A stretch of 64,000 nucleotides of DNA from contig NC_034412.1 in NCBI RefSeq assembly GCF_002078875.1, positions 33,728,793-33,792,792 on the forward strand. Reading direction: 5' to 3'. The stretch comes from Numida meleagris. Lineage: Eukaryota > Chordata > Aves > Galliformes > Numididae. This document shows positions 24,863 to 37,150 of the stretch, piece after piece (the stretch's first letter is position 1; each line of letters opens with the position of its first letter). The notes under the pieces are model-generated. The model did not search any database. It was given only the letters and a program-made list of their open reading frames with translations, and had not been told where the DNA came from. The translations under genes were made by a program, and so were the position numbers.

Positions 24863-27800
24863 GCTAAATAGTTAAAACACAAACAAAAAATCCAATTACG
24901 ATGCAATTACAATTTTGTTTTATTTTTTTGATATTATCAGAGCCATGAGAGATTTCAACTTCAAATCCTTTTCTCTTCTCAGGAATCCTAAACTTATTGC
25001 CCAAACCACTAGCCTACCACATTATTTCAGCTCTTACCATTGATAATGCTATCTCTGTTTAATGTTTAAAATACATATTTTCAGCGATAGAGAGAAAACA
25101 AGTAAATTGAAAGAGATCAGGGGTGACCACCAGGAAGGGAAGACAATTGATTTTCTAGTGCCTATTCAAGTGCCTTTTTGCCCTGTTCCTGTAGTTCCCT
25201 CCAGAGTCCAGTTTTGTGTATGAGTGTTCAGATGGGCAAACTTCCACAACATGGAGGCTGTGAAATGAGTTAGGTGATGAGTCGGTTGCCCTAGTGTGCT
25301 CAGAGGATGATGGGCTTTGGCATGACATCTTCACACCTACAGTACTTAATGTTGTATTTGTATGAGAACATATGTAGTCAGCAGCCACTCTTTTGAGAAT
25401 AATAGGCATTTCACTAAGTAATAGCAATAGAGAGAAAAACAACAAGAAAGCATCCATATTTTAAGACTCTATATGTAGGATTTACATGATAAAAACTGCT
25501 AAATTAACTTGAAAATATTTTTGTACATAAATATTCCAAGAGAAATCTGACTCAGGTAAGATTTTATTCTGTGACATCGTGAACTTCGGAAGGTTACCTG
25601 GCATTCTTTGCGTGTGGTCTTTACAAGGATGAAAGTCCTGCAAGCAACATCTGGGTAGTGCTTTCTTCTCCGGAATCAGTACTGAACCAAAGACACGTGA
25701 TGAAACTGGAGGCATAGAAACGCTTTAAATGCTTCATGTAAGATGTAAAAGAGTTTGCATGGCCATTTTGCTCTGTATTTCCCATAGAGTTAATTCGCAC
25801 AAGTGAGAGGATAACACACACGCTGCTCTTATTTCAGCTTATATTATTACCTGTTTCTGAATGAGTGTCCCTTGAATTTTAATTAAACAAGGTATTATTT
25901 ACCAACTCTGTTGTAAATAGTTTTCACAGCATAGTTTAAACCGTTCCTGTGTGCCTCTTCAGAGAGGTCTTGTTTTTCAGCAGGTGGGGTTAAACGATCC
26001 CAGTATGCTTTTTTTAATGCTCTGTCATTTATGGTTCTACAGTTTCGAGGATGTAACATGCATCATGGTCATTAATTACGATGTTTAATTGATTGATGTG
26101 AAGGTAAACCTTTGACAGTCTTATCACTTTTAAAATCTTATTTATATAAAATATGTTACAGAATACGTTGAAGGATAAGTTTTATGTGAGGACAGATTCT
26201 GACCCTGGGATCCCACTTCAGACACAATTTCATTCCTTCCTGTAAGTGCCTGCATTGTTGAAAGAAAGTGTACATATGTAACAGGCTCCTAGGGAGCTTG
26301 CAGGCAAGCTTTTTCTATTCTAGGTGCTGCTGGAAAGCTTATGTTTCATATATGCATCTGACAATTGAGGTTTTCAGTTCTTCTAATCTGTGGAAACATC
26401 TGACATTCTCTGCAGGTTGCAGAGAAGAGGAGGAAATGAAATTTCCTGGCCTTTTCTACGAATTTCAATTTATTTATTTTTTAATAAAAAAGATAGGAAA
26501 CAGTAGAGGTTAAATATTTTGTGGTAGCTTTTGTTTACTTTCTATTGCTGTTATTAATATAAGTGACTATAAACATAATATTGCAGAATGCAATAAAAAC
26601 ATTACTGGCAGCCACATCCTCCACATCCTTTCAATGTGTTTATGCTAATGGACCCTGAAGAGTAAAGTGCAATGCAGTGGTTATGGAAATACTTTAAACA
26701 CAAATTAAATAATTGGTGAAACAGCCCACTATCTCTAATCGTTACTTCAGTACATCTTTGAGTGTATCAGATACATTAGTGACCGAAGGAAGAAAACATA
26801 CACGGAGTCTGGAGAAAAAGAGTGGCTATCTATTAGTTAAGCTATTTATTTATTCAGAAGTCATAGGATTTTCACCTATTACACCAGTGACAGAATCACC
26901 AGCACACAGCACTCAGCAGCATTTTGTTAATTAACATTTGCTGACTTCCATGATCTTTCTGTCACTATTGTATCAAGGAAGAAAACTATTTTGTTTCAAG
27001 GATATGCCCATCTTTTAGAGAACTCACAGCAATCTAGTGTACTGGACAGAATAATCATGCTTATTTTTGGTGCTTAAAATAAACCACCAACACATAATCC
27101 TCTATTAGCTGTCATTGTGTAGCAAATCAAGATTTTACCTGTATACTTTTTTTGTACCATGTAACATGCTTGCCCTGTTCTACACAGGGAAGATTTGCTA
27201 GGTGCTAGTATTCACCTATATGTGCAGCGTGCAACTGTGTGAAGACACAATAGGAAATATTTTCCCCTGTTTACGAGGGAAGCCTGACAAAAAGAGGAAG
27301 GAGTAAGACCAAACTGAGTGTAGGATTAAGACGGATTTTTCTCCATTTACCACAACCTCCATAACTTTTAACAAGCTCCCTATTGATAACAAGCGCATCT
27401 CAGGCTCTGCTGCATTTTAGATTTAATCTAAGTAAACACTTTTTGCTCCCAAAATCTGTAATGATTTTATAACTGGTCCCTTTACATGATAAGATCCTTG
27501 CAGAGATGCACATACCAAATATTATTACTGTGTGATGGTACAGAAATCACCTCTAGGAAAACATTAGGTATTCTATGATATTTGGATGCCTAGCAATCCC
27601 AGAGAAATTCATTTGGATTTATTTTGCTAGAAAGCTCTGTCTGCAGACAATGGCGATTTAAATCATTGAGACTACCCGTGTGACATGGGCCAGTGGGCAT
27701 AAACTGATTTAAGGATTTTAAATTTAAAACAGGTTGGTAATCCCTAGTGGATGATGTGACTGTGAAAATGGAGCTTATCAGGCTGCCCTGCAAGTCTGTA

Positions 27801-29784
27801 GACAGCACAAACCAATCAGAGCCTGAAGGTCTAGTATTTTCTCCTCTGGAAACAGGAAAAATTATCTACCTGCATTTATTTGTGAAGGAGGGATCTGCAC
27901 CACCTGAAGGCAAGTTCTGTTTCCAGATGCTGATTTCGTGACAGACAGCAATGTTTTACCCATGTCAACAGAAAACTTCTTAAATAAATTCCAAATGTAT
28001 TAGCTATTGCTATGTACCACGGTGTACATTTCTGACATAACTTCTAATCCTTTGGTGCTACCTCACACTTTGTGTGTTCCCATGGTTGGAATCAAATAAC
28101 AGCTGATTTCCTTAGCAGACATGAATTTGTGTCTCAGGAGTTACTGCTTTGCCTGAGCCTCCCCCTCTCATTGGACACCTGTGCAAAGACAGTATCAGGG
28201 AGGTGCAGTGGGAGCATCACCCCTTGCAAGACTGTGCCATGGCCCAATAAAAAGCATTAGGTGAGGAGGAAGGTGGAATCCAGTGTTTATAGCTACGTGC
28301 AAAAAATTAGATCATTTGAGGAATGTACGTTAACCAGACCAAACTGAAGAGGTCTAACTGGGAACTTCAGTCACAGACAAAGATTTTGATACCATTAGGA
28401 CTTTGTGAGTCAGGAGTCAGGAGCCACAAGCCCAGTGGGATTAGTACACTGACTTAAGTAAAGAAGAGTCAGAGAGGTGAGTCAGACAAAGAACAAGGCA
28501 AGGGAACTTGGAAAATGAGACCAAAACTAGGTACTAATGAAAATGAAGAAGCCTGAAAAAGGGAGCTGAGATGAGAAAGAAACAGCCTGACTAAGAATAA
28601 TCCACATCCTTGTGAACTTCAGGGTTGATGGGAAAGCTACAACATGCATTTTTTAACAAAGTCAACTCAACGTCGCTAAGGAGAGTCTAGACACACAGGG
28701 CACGATACTCTCAGATCATACCAAAAGAGTGGGGCTGCCCGATAGAGAACAGAGAACAACCCCAGCACAGCCAGTACCCTCACTAGCACAGGATCACCCT
28801 ACCTGAATGTGGGAGGTTGAGCCAACTGCTGATAACAGAGTCTGTCAATAGCCCCCATCATAGTGAAGGAAGAGAGCACAGAAAGAAGAACTCTCTGAAG
28901 GCTCCAGTGAGCAATGAACTGGAGAGAGGTTTCGAGACATGGTTGTAAATTAAGTCTAAGGTCCCTCCAAGAAGGCAAAGTGAGACAACAACCCACAGGA
29001 AGATAAAGGCTCTAGGCTGAGCTTAAATGAACTCTTGAGGTCTTGGGGAGAAGTCAGGTCAGGTTAAGAGGAGGTCCAGGTGTGGCTGGTTGGGACCTAA
29101 AAGACCTACTAGTGCCCTCAGGGCTCAGACATATGCAAAGAATAAAAGCACTCTGTGTGTCAGGCTTTTGGAATGAAGATGAGTTTGTAGATGGATGAGC
29201 ATAATTTGAAGCCAGATGAGGAATGAGACAAGTTGGATCTAAAATTGTGTGCTGGCTCTGGATGGGCACTGGCAACAGACCTAGGAAGGGTTCAGCAAAA
29301 AGGAAAACAGAGAAAGGTTTTCAAGTATTTAAAGATGGATACATCATGATTTTGTTTTTTAAATAACTCAAAGTAGTTGGATGAGACTGAAGCCATGTTG
29401 GTATTTCAAACGTGCTAGAAAAATTCACTGAAAAGGAAAAAAAACCCTCTGCTATTAGATGATTTTTTCTAATTATGCAGATGAGCCAGTTCTCTTAAAC
29501 GTGCACAGCATACTGAGGAAATGACATGTTGATAGTTTAATCTGCAATATGACTTCTGACAATGCAGATACTTGGTTAGAATTCTGAGATCTTGATATTT
29601 CTAACCAACTTAGCTGTACTCATCATCTCCTGAAGTGCAGACAAGCTTTTGGAGTCCTGAATGAAAAGCCCAAATACTAGTTTTCTGTCTGGCTCTTAAT
29701 GACTTAGCACTCTCCCTAAATGAACATCAGGAGTCCAAAACCCTTCTGTGTTTCTCACATGTCGGTTTGTTAGTTTTCTGTAAA

Positions 29785-30172
29785 TCAGATCATAGAGCAG
29801 ATCTTCCTGGAAGGTATGTTAAGGCATGTGAGAGACAAAGAGTTGATCTGAGACAGCCAACATGGCTTCACCAAAGGCAGATTGTGCCTGACTAATCTGG
29901 TAGCCTCCTATTATGGCATGACTGCATCACTGGGAGAAGGAAGGGAACTGAGGTCGTCTACCTGAACACACACAAGGCCTCTGACATGTTCCCACACCAC
30001 ATCCTTCTCTCTAAATTGGAGAGATGAATTTGAAAGCTGGACTATTAGGTGGATAAATAATTGGTTGGATAATCACAGACATCCAGTGGTTGGCCGTCCT
30101 CATAGCAGGGGAACTGGAACTAGATGATCTTCAAGGTCCCATCCAACTCGAGCCATTCTATGATTCTACAAC
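29785..30172 (+). mobile_element. CR1 LINE fragment, plus strand
   Basis: A short CR1 copy. It opens in the same reverse-transcriptase stretch as the copy at 2188 (GAGCAGATCTTCCTGGAAG at about 29793). It carries the region encoding the HGFTKG-type motif with stops, is cut by a large internal deletion at about 30085-30100, and ends with a CR1 3' tail (CATTCTATGATTCT at about 30153-30166). Confidence 0.88.
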
Positions 30173-31140
30173 AAAAATCTTCCTGTTTGTGGCAGGCTAA
30201 TGAAACATCTTCTTGAACAAAGGAACTAAAAGAACCTCACTGACTCCAACTATTATGTGAGAAACACTAGTTACTTCACTGCCAGAGGTGATGGCACAGT
30301 GGTATAAATTACTCAGTTTTCAGTGAGCTTCCTTCAATAAAGGGAGAAGCCCTGCATGTTGCAGGAACTGATTAAGATAGCAAAACAGCTCTATTCTAGA
30401 AAGCTAAAGAACTTCTATATTATCTGACATATACAAGACAGACACAAAACAGACACAAAATATAGCTACAACTGCTATGTAAAGTAACGGTTTTCCTGAG
30501 AGATGCAACATTCATTTTATTTTGGTGTCACAATGATAAAGCAGGCAATTGCAATTTTTTTTTATTTACATAGGGTGAGAATTCAGCCTGAGGTCAGTAA
30601 ATCTAATTTGATTGCTGTCTTTCAAGTATACAGCACTCACTTCAACTGGCTTTGCAGCATAACGAAGGCAGAACAAATGTATGTTATTGTGTGTTGTTTT
30701 TAAAGAGAGAATAGTGAAAGTTCCATCAATTAATTCCATGCTTTGTGCACTTGAGGAAACATCTATTTGTAATCAAAAGACCCAAGCCTGCAAAAACCTA
30801 GAAATTAAATGGGAAAATGACTATTAACCAAACATCAAAATAAAAATTAAAAAATGACATTTTAGGCTTCATGGGAGTTGACAACTCTTTATTATAAGAA
30901 AGAAACATTGCAACAAGGTGTTGGATCAGTTATTAAAACTAATGTTTGGATAAGGTTTCAGTGATTTGGATTTGGATTTGTAACATTTGAGACTTAGAAG
31001 AAATAATAATGGAAAGCAGTGACTCCCCTTGTTTTGTTATTTTACATGCCTGTGTGGCAAGAACGGTGGATGTTTGACAGGGATGGTACCATCTATATAC
31101 ATTTAGGAAAACATGCTTGCTGTGGGTGTAGAAAAATAAA
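30173..31140. other. Intergenic or distal 3' flank of PCDH18
   Basis: AT-rich with no coding frame. Several TTTATT words (AATAAA on the minus strand; for example about 30515, 30559 and 30886) could serve as distal PCDH18 poly(A) signals, so part of this may be 3' untranslated region. Confidence 0.5.
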
Positions 31141-31141
31141 A

Positions 31142-31147
31142 TTTATT
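31142..31147 (-). terminator. Candidate PCDH18 polyadenylation signal
   Basis: AATAAA on the minus strand, about 235 bases after the PCDH18 stop codon, in an AT-rich stretch. It is the first canonical signal after the stop. Mammalian PCDH18 has a longer 3' untranslated region, so this may be a proximal site only. Confidence 0.35.
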
Positions 31148-31380
31148 TGTTAAATTACACATAAATATAAGGTACAAATGTATTTTTAAAATACAGATAA
31201 TCACACTTGCATTGTGTACATATGAAAATACAGTATTTTAATATTCAACATACACAGACACATTTATGATAAATGCAACTCGTTGGCAATGCCAGTTCTC
31301 CTCAGTCTGTTTTTTGTTCTTTTTTTCCTTTCTTTCTTTCCAGTTTTCCATAAACATGGAAAAATAGGCTTTTGGAACAC

Positions 31381-32048
31381 TTAGTTCTGCCGGACATCTT
31401 GCAGCAGTTTGTTAATTTCTGCCACCAGCTCGCTGGCATCCATGAGTTCGTGTTTACCATCACTGAGGTGATTGAGTACATTGTCAAAATCATCTTCTTC
31501 ATAATTCTCCGGGATTTCCTCCATGGCTGGCAGCCATTTAGAGGAAGGCTGTGCACTTGAGTGAGTCCCCAGAGTTGGCCCATTGTTGGCAGGATTTTGG
31601 AAATGTGTGCTGGCTGCCCAGGCAGCCACTCCCTGTGGATAATTCACAGCCTTGGCTGGCAAATGTCCCTTCCTGCGCTCCAATGAATTCAAGCGATCCA
31701 TCTCATTGCATTCCGTGTAGGCATCTAGCGAGGGAGGCAGCAGGCGCTGGAAGACACTGCTCATTTCAGAGAGAAGAGAGGAGGTACAACTGTCTCCTGA
31801 TTCCTCCTCACCCTGACAGTCTTTGCCAAACGTCGAAAAGCTCTTCTTCTTTTCACTGGTGTCAGCAGGCTGTGGATCTTCCTCGAGGCCCTGCTGCTGC
31901 TGCTGCAGCTGCTGCTGCGGTGACTGAAACTCCTCCCCAGGGATGAACATGTTACTTCTGTAATCGGATGAGGGAGATGGCAACGGTGGCATCCAGCACT
32001 GGTCAGAGTGGCCTAGAACCCTGCATTCCTCCGTGCACAGCCGCATTG
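31381..32048 (-). CDS. PCDH18: PCDH18 coding exon 4 (C-terminal cytoplasmic tail, stop)
   Basis: This last coding exon supplies residues 920-1141 of a predicted 1141-residue protocadherin-18. The acceptor CTTGCAG precedes 32048, and the first two bases complete the alanine codon split with exon 3. The TAA stop is 31383-31381. The sequence closely follows vertebrate PCDH18: an AMRLCTEECRVLG start, a SSLLSEMSSVFQRLLPPSLD block, and the ENYEEDDFDNVLNHL and ELVAEINKLLQDV end. Residues 990-995 (FSTFGK, 31839-31822) fit the WIRS pattern (hydrophobic-x-S/T-F-x-x) that recruits the WAVE actin-regulatory complex in delta-2 protocadherins; that function is inferred from the family. A glutamine-rich stretch at residues 964-972 is an expansion-prone CAG repeat. 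Confidence 0.97.
31891..31917 (-). repeat. CAG/CTG repeat encoding a glutamine-rich stretch in PCDH18
   Basis: Nine codons: three Gln, one Leu (interrupting CTG/CAG flip), then five Gln. It lies in the cytoplasmic tail, where mammalian PCDH18 has a shorter Gln/His-rich segment. Probably length-variable among birds. Confidence 0.85.
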
Positions 32049-34007
32049 CTGCAAGAGAAAAGATGAGAGTGAACATTCCCCTTCGGTTGCACCTATTACT
32101 TACATTCACAAGGTCTAACACCCAAGGCAGACAAAGGCTCAATTTCTCCACGGATCAATGTTCAAACCTGGTGCTTGGATTCACTGTCTGTATGCATGAA
32201 GCTGGCAATCACAAATGGTCTGGATCTAAATGTACTTTTATTCTTAAAAGGTCTCAAAACCCAGCTATGGTAAGTACAGAACTGCTAAGAAAGTGATATA
32301 ATATGTTAACTAAGATGGCAGATAAACATAAACCCCAGGGAGATACGTAGCTCTTGTGTCTTAAAGACATTCATTCCCTTTGTGAAGTGCTTTTACGTAA
32401 ACACACAAATAAAATGAAGGTGTTTCTCCCTTCCAGCTTTTAGTTGTTTTACTCAAGTCTTCACCATGCAAATAAAGAAGCGTATCAGAGTAATAACACG
32501 TGAATAAACAGACAAAAACAGAAGAACAAAACTGTGCAGAGCAATCTCCATTGAAATATCTCCTTTTGACCTGACAATGAGGTGTATGTTGAACACCAGG
32601 TGACCCACTAACATCTGACCTCATTAATTGAATCATTTAAACTTTAATCCAATACCAGAATATTTAGCTTTAAATCCACATCCAGTGTGACCCCAGGTTT
32701 TATACAGACAGGAGACACTCTAAAGTGTATCTGCAGTTCTGTAGTTCCAGTGCCCGTACTATGCTGGCATGGTGTAGTCACAAGGGTGGCACTACCCCAC
32801 AAGATGGCCATTCAAGCCAGCAAGAAGGGCTGAAGGGTTGAAAAGTTCCTCGTTCACTGCTAGACTTCAGTGGTGTGTCATGCAGAAGCCATACATTAAG
32901 GCCAGTGACTGGCCCACTTAAGGTCACTGCAAGAGCAGATCAGAAGCACTGAGGAGACCTGGGAAAGGTCCCTGGAAGCAGAAACAGGTAAAGACCTACA
33001 CCTCAGGCCTGCAAGGACGGATGTGCCAGGAGAGAGGCCAAATTTGCCTCTCCAAAAGGAACTGGCTCTTTATGACACAAAGCCTCAGAGCAGGCTGGGT
33101 GCTGTCTGGCTACCTGGCAGTCCTTCTGCAAAAAGTCCAAGCACCACAGAGCCTGCTAACTTGAATCTGAGCCACATACTTCAAAGAAAGTTTTTAGCAA
33201 TGCCAGGCTTCACATTATGCATATTTTGACTTTAAGAAAATTTTCCCCTAATCCCCCATGGACTAGTGGTTACATTATCCCATGCAGGATGTAATTTCTT
33301 TTTCTTTCTCCATTTATATATTAAAGACTGAAGAAATACCACTTCTGAAACTAAATGTCTTCAGTCATGCCCTGTAGATTTTCCTCATTTTCTCATCACG
33401 CTCCCCATTTGGCTCTGGATCCACACAGTTTATCAAAAGTTCTTTTTGCGGTAGTGTAAGCAGAACTGAATAGTGTATTTCAACTTTGAACATACCCATG
33501 ATTGATAAAGTGCTACTGTAAAACTGTCAGCGTTATTTATCTCTATGCCTTACACAGCCTATGGTATAGTTTGCTTTGCTAATGCCCTTCCCATTCCTTC
33601 AAGTATGAACTTTCTCTGCTCCTTACATGAGAGAGTATCAATTTCTTCAAGAACATGGGTTCAGGCTGCAGGCTGGATATTGCACAAGGTATTGCAAATG
33701 GCCTACTGATCAGCGAGCTTCCAACAGTAAATAACGAAAAGAACCTAGAAAATATCAGTCATTGACATCTTGGTATGAGTGACTGCAATGCCTTAGAGTG
33801 CTTTGTTCCCATGCATGAAAAGTGTACTTGTGCTGTCTTAACAGGAAATGTCTAAGAGTTAGAAAGAAAAAAAGAAATCTCAGTGATCCATAGAGCTAGG
33901 GCCAGGTCTCAACTTATCCCAGAAGGTCAAGATTACTCCCCTAATTAAGAAGATTCCTGTAAATTAATGGGAAACTCCCAATGGTTTAGCATTTCATTAG
34001 CAGTGGC

Positions 34008-34585
34008 CAAGAAAGCCAACAGCCTCCTGGCTTGCACCAGAAATAGTGCTGCCAGCAGGACCAGGGAAGGTGATCGTACCCCTGTACTCAGCTCTGGTGT
34101 GGCCACACCTTGAGTACTGAGCTCAGGTTTGGGCCCTTCACTACAAGAAAGACATTGAGGCTCTGGAGCGTGTCCAGAGAAGGGCAGCGAAGCTGGTGAG
34201 GGGTTTGGAGCACAGGCCTTATGAGGAGCGGCTGAGGGAGCTGGGATTGTCCGGTCTGGAGAAGAGAAGGCTCAGGGGAGACCTTATTGCTCTCTACAAC
34301 TACCTGAAGGGAGGTTGTGTCAAGGAGGGAGAGGGTTGGCCTCTTCTCCCGGGTAAACAGTGATAGGACGGGAGGTAATGACCTCAAGTTGCACTGGGGG
34401 TGGGGGGGGGGGGGGGGGGAGTTCAGCTTGGATATTAGGAAAAAAATTCTTCTCCTAGAGGTGTTTAAGGAAAGGGCAGATGTAGTACTTAAGGACATTG
34501 TCTGTTCAGGAATATTGGCGGTAGGCGAACAGTTGGGCTAGATAATCTTAGAGATTTTTTACAGCATTAAGGATTCTATGATTAT
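34008..34585 (+). mobile_element. CR1 LINE 3' fragment inside PCDH18 intron 3
   Basis: A 5'-truncated CR1 copy in antisense orientation to PCDH18. The plus strand encodes the CR1 C-terminal motifs ([29 protein letters not shown]) at about 34150-34270. It then runs into the 3' region and ends AAGGATTCTATGATTAT at about 34570-34585. An 18-G run (34402-34419) interrupts the frame. Confidence 0.92.
34402..34419 (+). repeat. Poly(G) run
   Basis: Eighteen consecutive G bases inside the intronic CR1, preceded by five more G and one T. It is likely an expanded GGTGGG-type site; it could form a G-quadruplex and may be mis-sized in the assembly. Confidence 0.85.
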
Positions 34586-36783
34586 CCCATTGTGAGTTTT
34601 GCTACTGATCTTATCAGGAGTGGTTTTGGTAAAAAATTATAAACACAGACGTTGTTGAGCATAAGATCAAAAGATACTCAGAAAAACAAATGGTGTCACA
34701 GTTTGCCCTTAAATCACCAATAAAGTGAAAAAGAAAAAATGCTGTGCATTTTTTCCCAGGAACTTAACATTTACCAGGGAAGATTTAAAAAGTAAGAAAA
34801 GGAAATGAGTCTTTTGAGGGCGGTTATTGAACTTCCTGATCCTATCATTTTTGAAGTTTCAAAGGCTTCATGCCCTTCCAGTTCCACCTTAAAAGAACAG
34901 ATTGCAAGGGCTTTGTCACAGCATTTTGACTGTGTCCAGACTGACAACGCAGAAACCTTTCAAAATGGAGAGCAGGAAACCTCCAGGAAGTTTTCTTTTT
35001 TTTTTTCTTTGTTTGTTTGGATTGTACAGGAGATTTAGAACAGTTCACATCTCATCTGAATGACTTGAGCATACTTATCTGATGAACTAACACTACACAT
35101 TGTGGTACATAGGCATCTGACTGAGATTAAATGCACTACTTTACAGCTAAACTGAGTTGCATCTGTACACAGCAGGAGCTTTCCTTACTCTGAATTCAAT
35201 CAGTGTTAGGCGAAGGCCAGGCACTTTTGGAAACCCTGCCCTTAGCCTTCCTGTTTAGAGAGAGAATTGCAGGAGCTGAAGATGCACAACAGCATTTCAG
35301 CTAGCCCAGAGCGTCACCATTCCTGCCTGCTGGCAGCCCTCGGCCGCCTAGCAGGAAGGGGACAGCCATGCCTTGGCAGCAGTTGGGCCGGATGCCAGTG
35401 CAAACACCACTGCACGTCAAGTTCCCCTGGCAACTGAGAGCTGCAGCAGATCCCTCCCTGCTTTGCTAACCACAGGAGAGAGGGAGACATGTCTCATGCT
35501 GGATGGCAGGGGAATAAGTAATAGGAACTGGGGGAGATTAGGATGAAAAACACTAGATTTTGATTAAAGATTCTGCAAAAACAGTACATTTTCAAGGCCA
35601 GTGGTTTTGAAATACTGGGTACAAGGACTAGGTTGAGGAGACAGCTGAGAGTCTGGACAGGTGATACAAGACCTAGTTCCAAACCCCTGCCATGGACAGA
35701 GATAAGCCCACTGTTATTTTCTGTGGCAGCAGAGGGAAGGAGCTACAACACTGCAGCTCCTCTGCTCCAGCTCTGGGCCATGTGTGGGGGTCACTGCAGG
35801 AAGGAACATGTGCTGCACCATCCTACAAAGCAATGTTCCCTTGTACATAGAATGCCGTGATTAATCAGTCCTGATGTAAACTTAAACCATACTGAAGTTA
35901 CCCAGCCCTGCCAGTTGTACAAGGAGAACTAAATATGAACTGAAATGGGTACAAATCTAGGGTACAACCAGTGGCTATGTAATTATCAAAGTCATTTTAA
36001 AATTCTTAAATCTGTACGCAGTGTGATTTCCTATATCCTCTTGTTTTCACCTTAAAACTGGGCAGAAATTCACAAACGGTACTTCATATACAAGTGTGCA
36101 TTTATCTTGCTTTCACTCATCTTTTTCTAAATTTTCTCTGCTCTGCCCTCTACCTGAGCTGTTTCTCTTAAGCTCCTTCTTCTATAAGTTAGGATTGCGA
36201 GATTTAGATCTGGCACATGTTAAGAGGCTTCCCTTGCTACTTGTATTCATTTTTCAGTGGGAAAAATACTTCCCTTTCTTTTGCCATCCATATTTCTTGA
36301 CCAGCTTCACATGAATAAGTTCATTTCTGAACTGTGTAAGTTTGTATCCTATGGACCAAACCCACTGTGGAAATTGTATTCCTTAAATTACAGTTCCGTG
36401 CATTTTTAACAAACCACAACTGCCAGGCCTTAAAAAAATAAACAAAAACAAACAAAAAAAAACATCCACTCAGTCATTAAAAGTCTAAGGACGTAGAGGA
36501 GATCATGCTTTTTGCTGGGCAATTTGGAGCCAGCTCAAGATGATGCAAATAACAGGAAAAAAAAAGTATGCGTTGCTCTGGGCAGATTTTTCAGTTGCAT
36601 CTGAGTTTTCATTTGCCTAGATACAGGAAGGCTTCAGCTCAGTATTTATCATGAGGCAGAGGAGACAGAAGGAAACACAAGACTTGAAAGCTAAAGAATT
36701 TTTGCTTTCTCAGTAGTAGCTTTATCAAAGTGACAGCTAGGCAGCACTGTAAATAAACTGTTCAGCTTCCATTGTGCTCATAC

Positions 36784-36947
36784 CTGCAGGAATTCTCCCA
36801 TCTGTAAGGAAAAGGTCACTGAATCCTTCCCCAAGAAGTCTGTCAATTGGAGACTCTCTACCCAAATCATAATCGCTGTCTCCAGCTTCGCTATCGCCCC
36901 GGCCACTGTCCTTCAGGCTGAATTTATCCATATCTTGAAGGGCATAT
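36784..36947 (-). CDS. PCDH18: PCDH18 coding exon 3
   Basis: A 164-base exon encoding the middle of the cytoplasmic tail (residues 865-920, both end codons split). The acceptor is TTTACAG before 36947 and the donor is GTATGA from 36783. It carries the highly conserved block [20 protein letters not shown] followed by [17 protein letters not shown] and [12 protein letters not shown], which is diagnostic of PCDH18 and acidic/serine-rich. Reading through the donor would add about 15 unrelated residues before a stop, which argues that splicing is normally used. Phase: begins with the last base of an Arg codon and ends with the first base of an Ala codon, matching exons 2 and 4. Confidence 0.96.
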
Positions 36948-37061
36948 CTGTAAAGAGAATAGTGGTAATGGTGGAATCAAATTATCTCGTGTACCCCTTG
37001 GATTAATAATGCATTACTGTATTTTCTGATACACATACAGCACAATAGTTCAGATCCTTAC
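36948..37061 (-). other. PCDH18: PCDH18 intron 2 (114 bases)
   Basis: A short intron with GTAAGG donor (37061) and TTTACAG acceptor (36948). Close to the minimum practical vertebrate intron size. Confidence 0.95.
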
Positions 37062-37150
37062 CTGTAGCTTCTGGAATATTTGTTTCCTCGAAAACTTGGC
37101 CTTGGTTGATACTGGCCCTGGTGAAGCATCGAGAGAAGTTGAGAAACCTG
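37062..37150 (-). CDS. PCDH18: PCDH18 coding exon 2
   Basis: An 89-base exon encoding residues 836-865, [18 protein letters not shown] then [12 protein letters not shown]. This tail segment begins the shared delta-protocadherin cytoplasmic region. The acceptor CTTTAG lies directly before 37150 and the donor GTAAGG follows 37062. The exon starts in phase 0, after the complete Glu codon that closes exon 1, and ends two bases into an Arg codon. Too short to be picked up as an isolated open frame; it is supported by splice sites, frame continuity and family match. Confidence 0.96.

Larger units (their letters stand above)
13986..29784. other. Intergenic, AT-rich, no gene recognised
   Basis: About 15.8 kb with no exon-like frame, RNA gene or intact transposon that I can support. 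It contains simple repeats listed separately (17032-17074, 17361-17391, 24197-24214, 24838-24862), and many A/T runs. Small unclassified dispersed repeats may be hidden here. Confidence 0.6.
32049..36783 (-). other. PCDH18: PCDH18 intron 3
   Basis: A 4735-base intron with GTATGA donor (36783) and TTGCAG acceptor (32049). It contains an antisense CR1 copy (34008-34585), an 18-G run and otherwise unremarkable AT-rich DNA. I see no additional coding exon in it. Confidence 0.93.
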
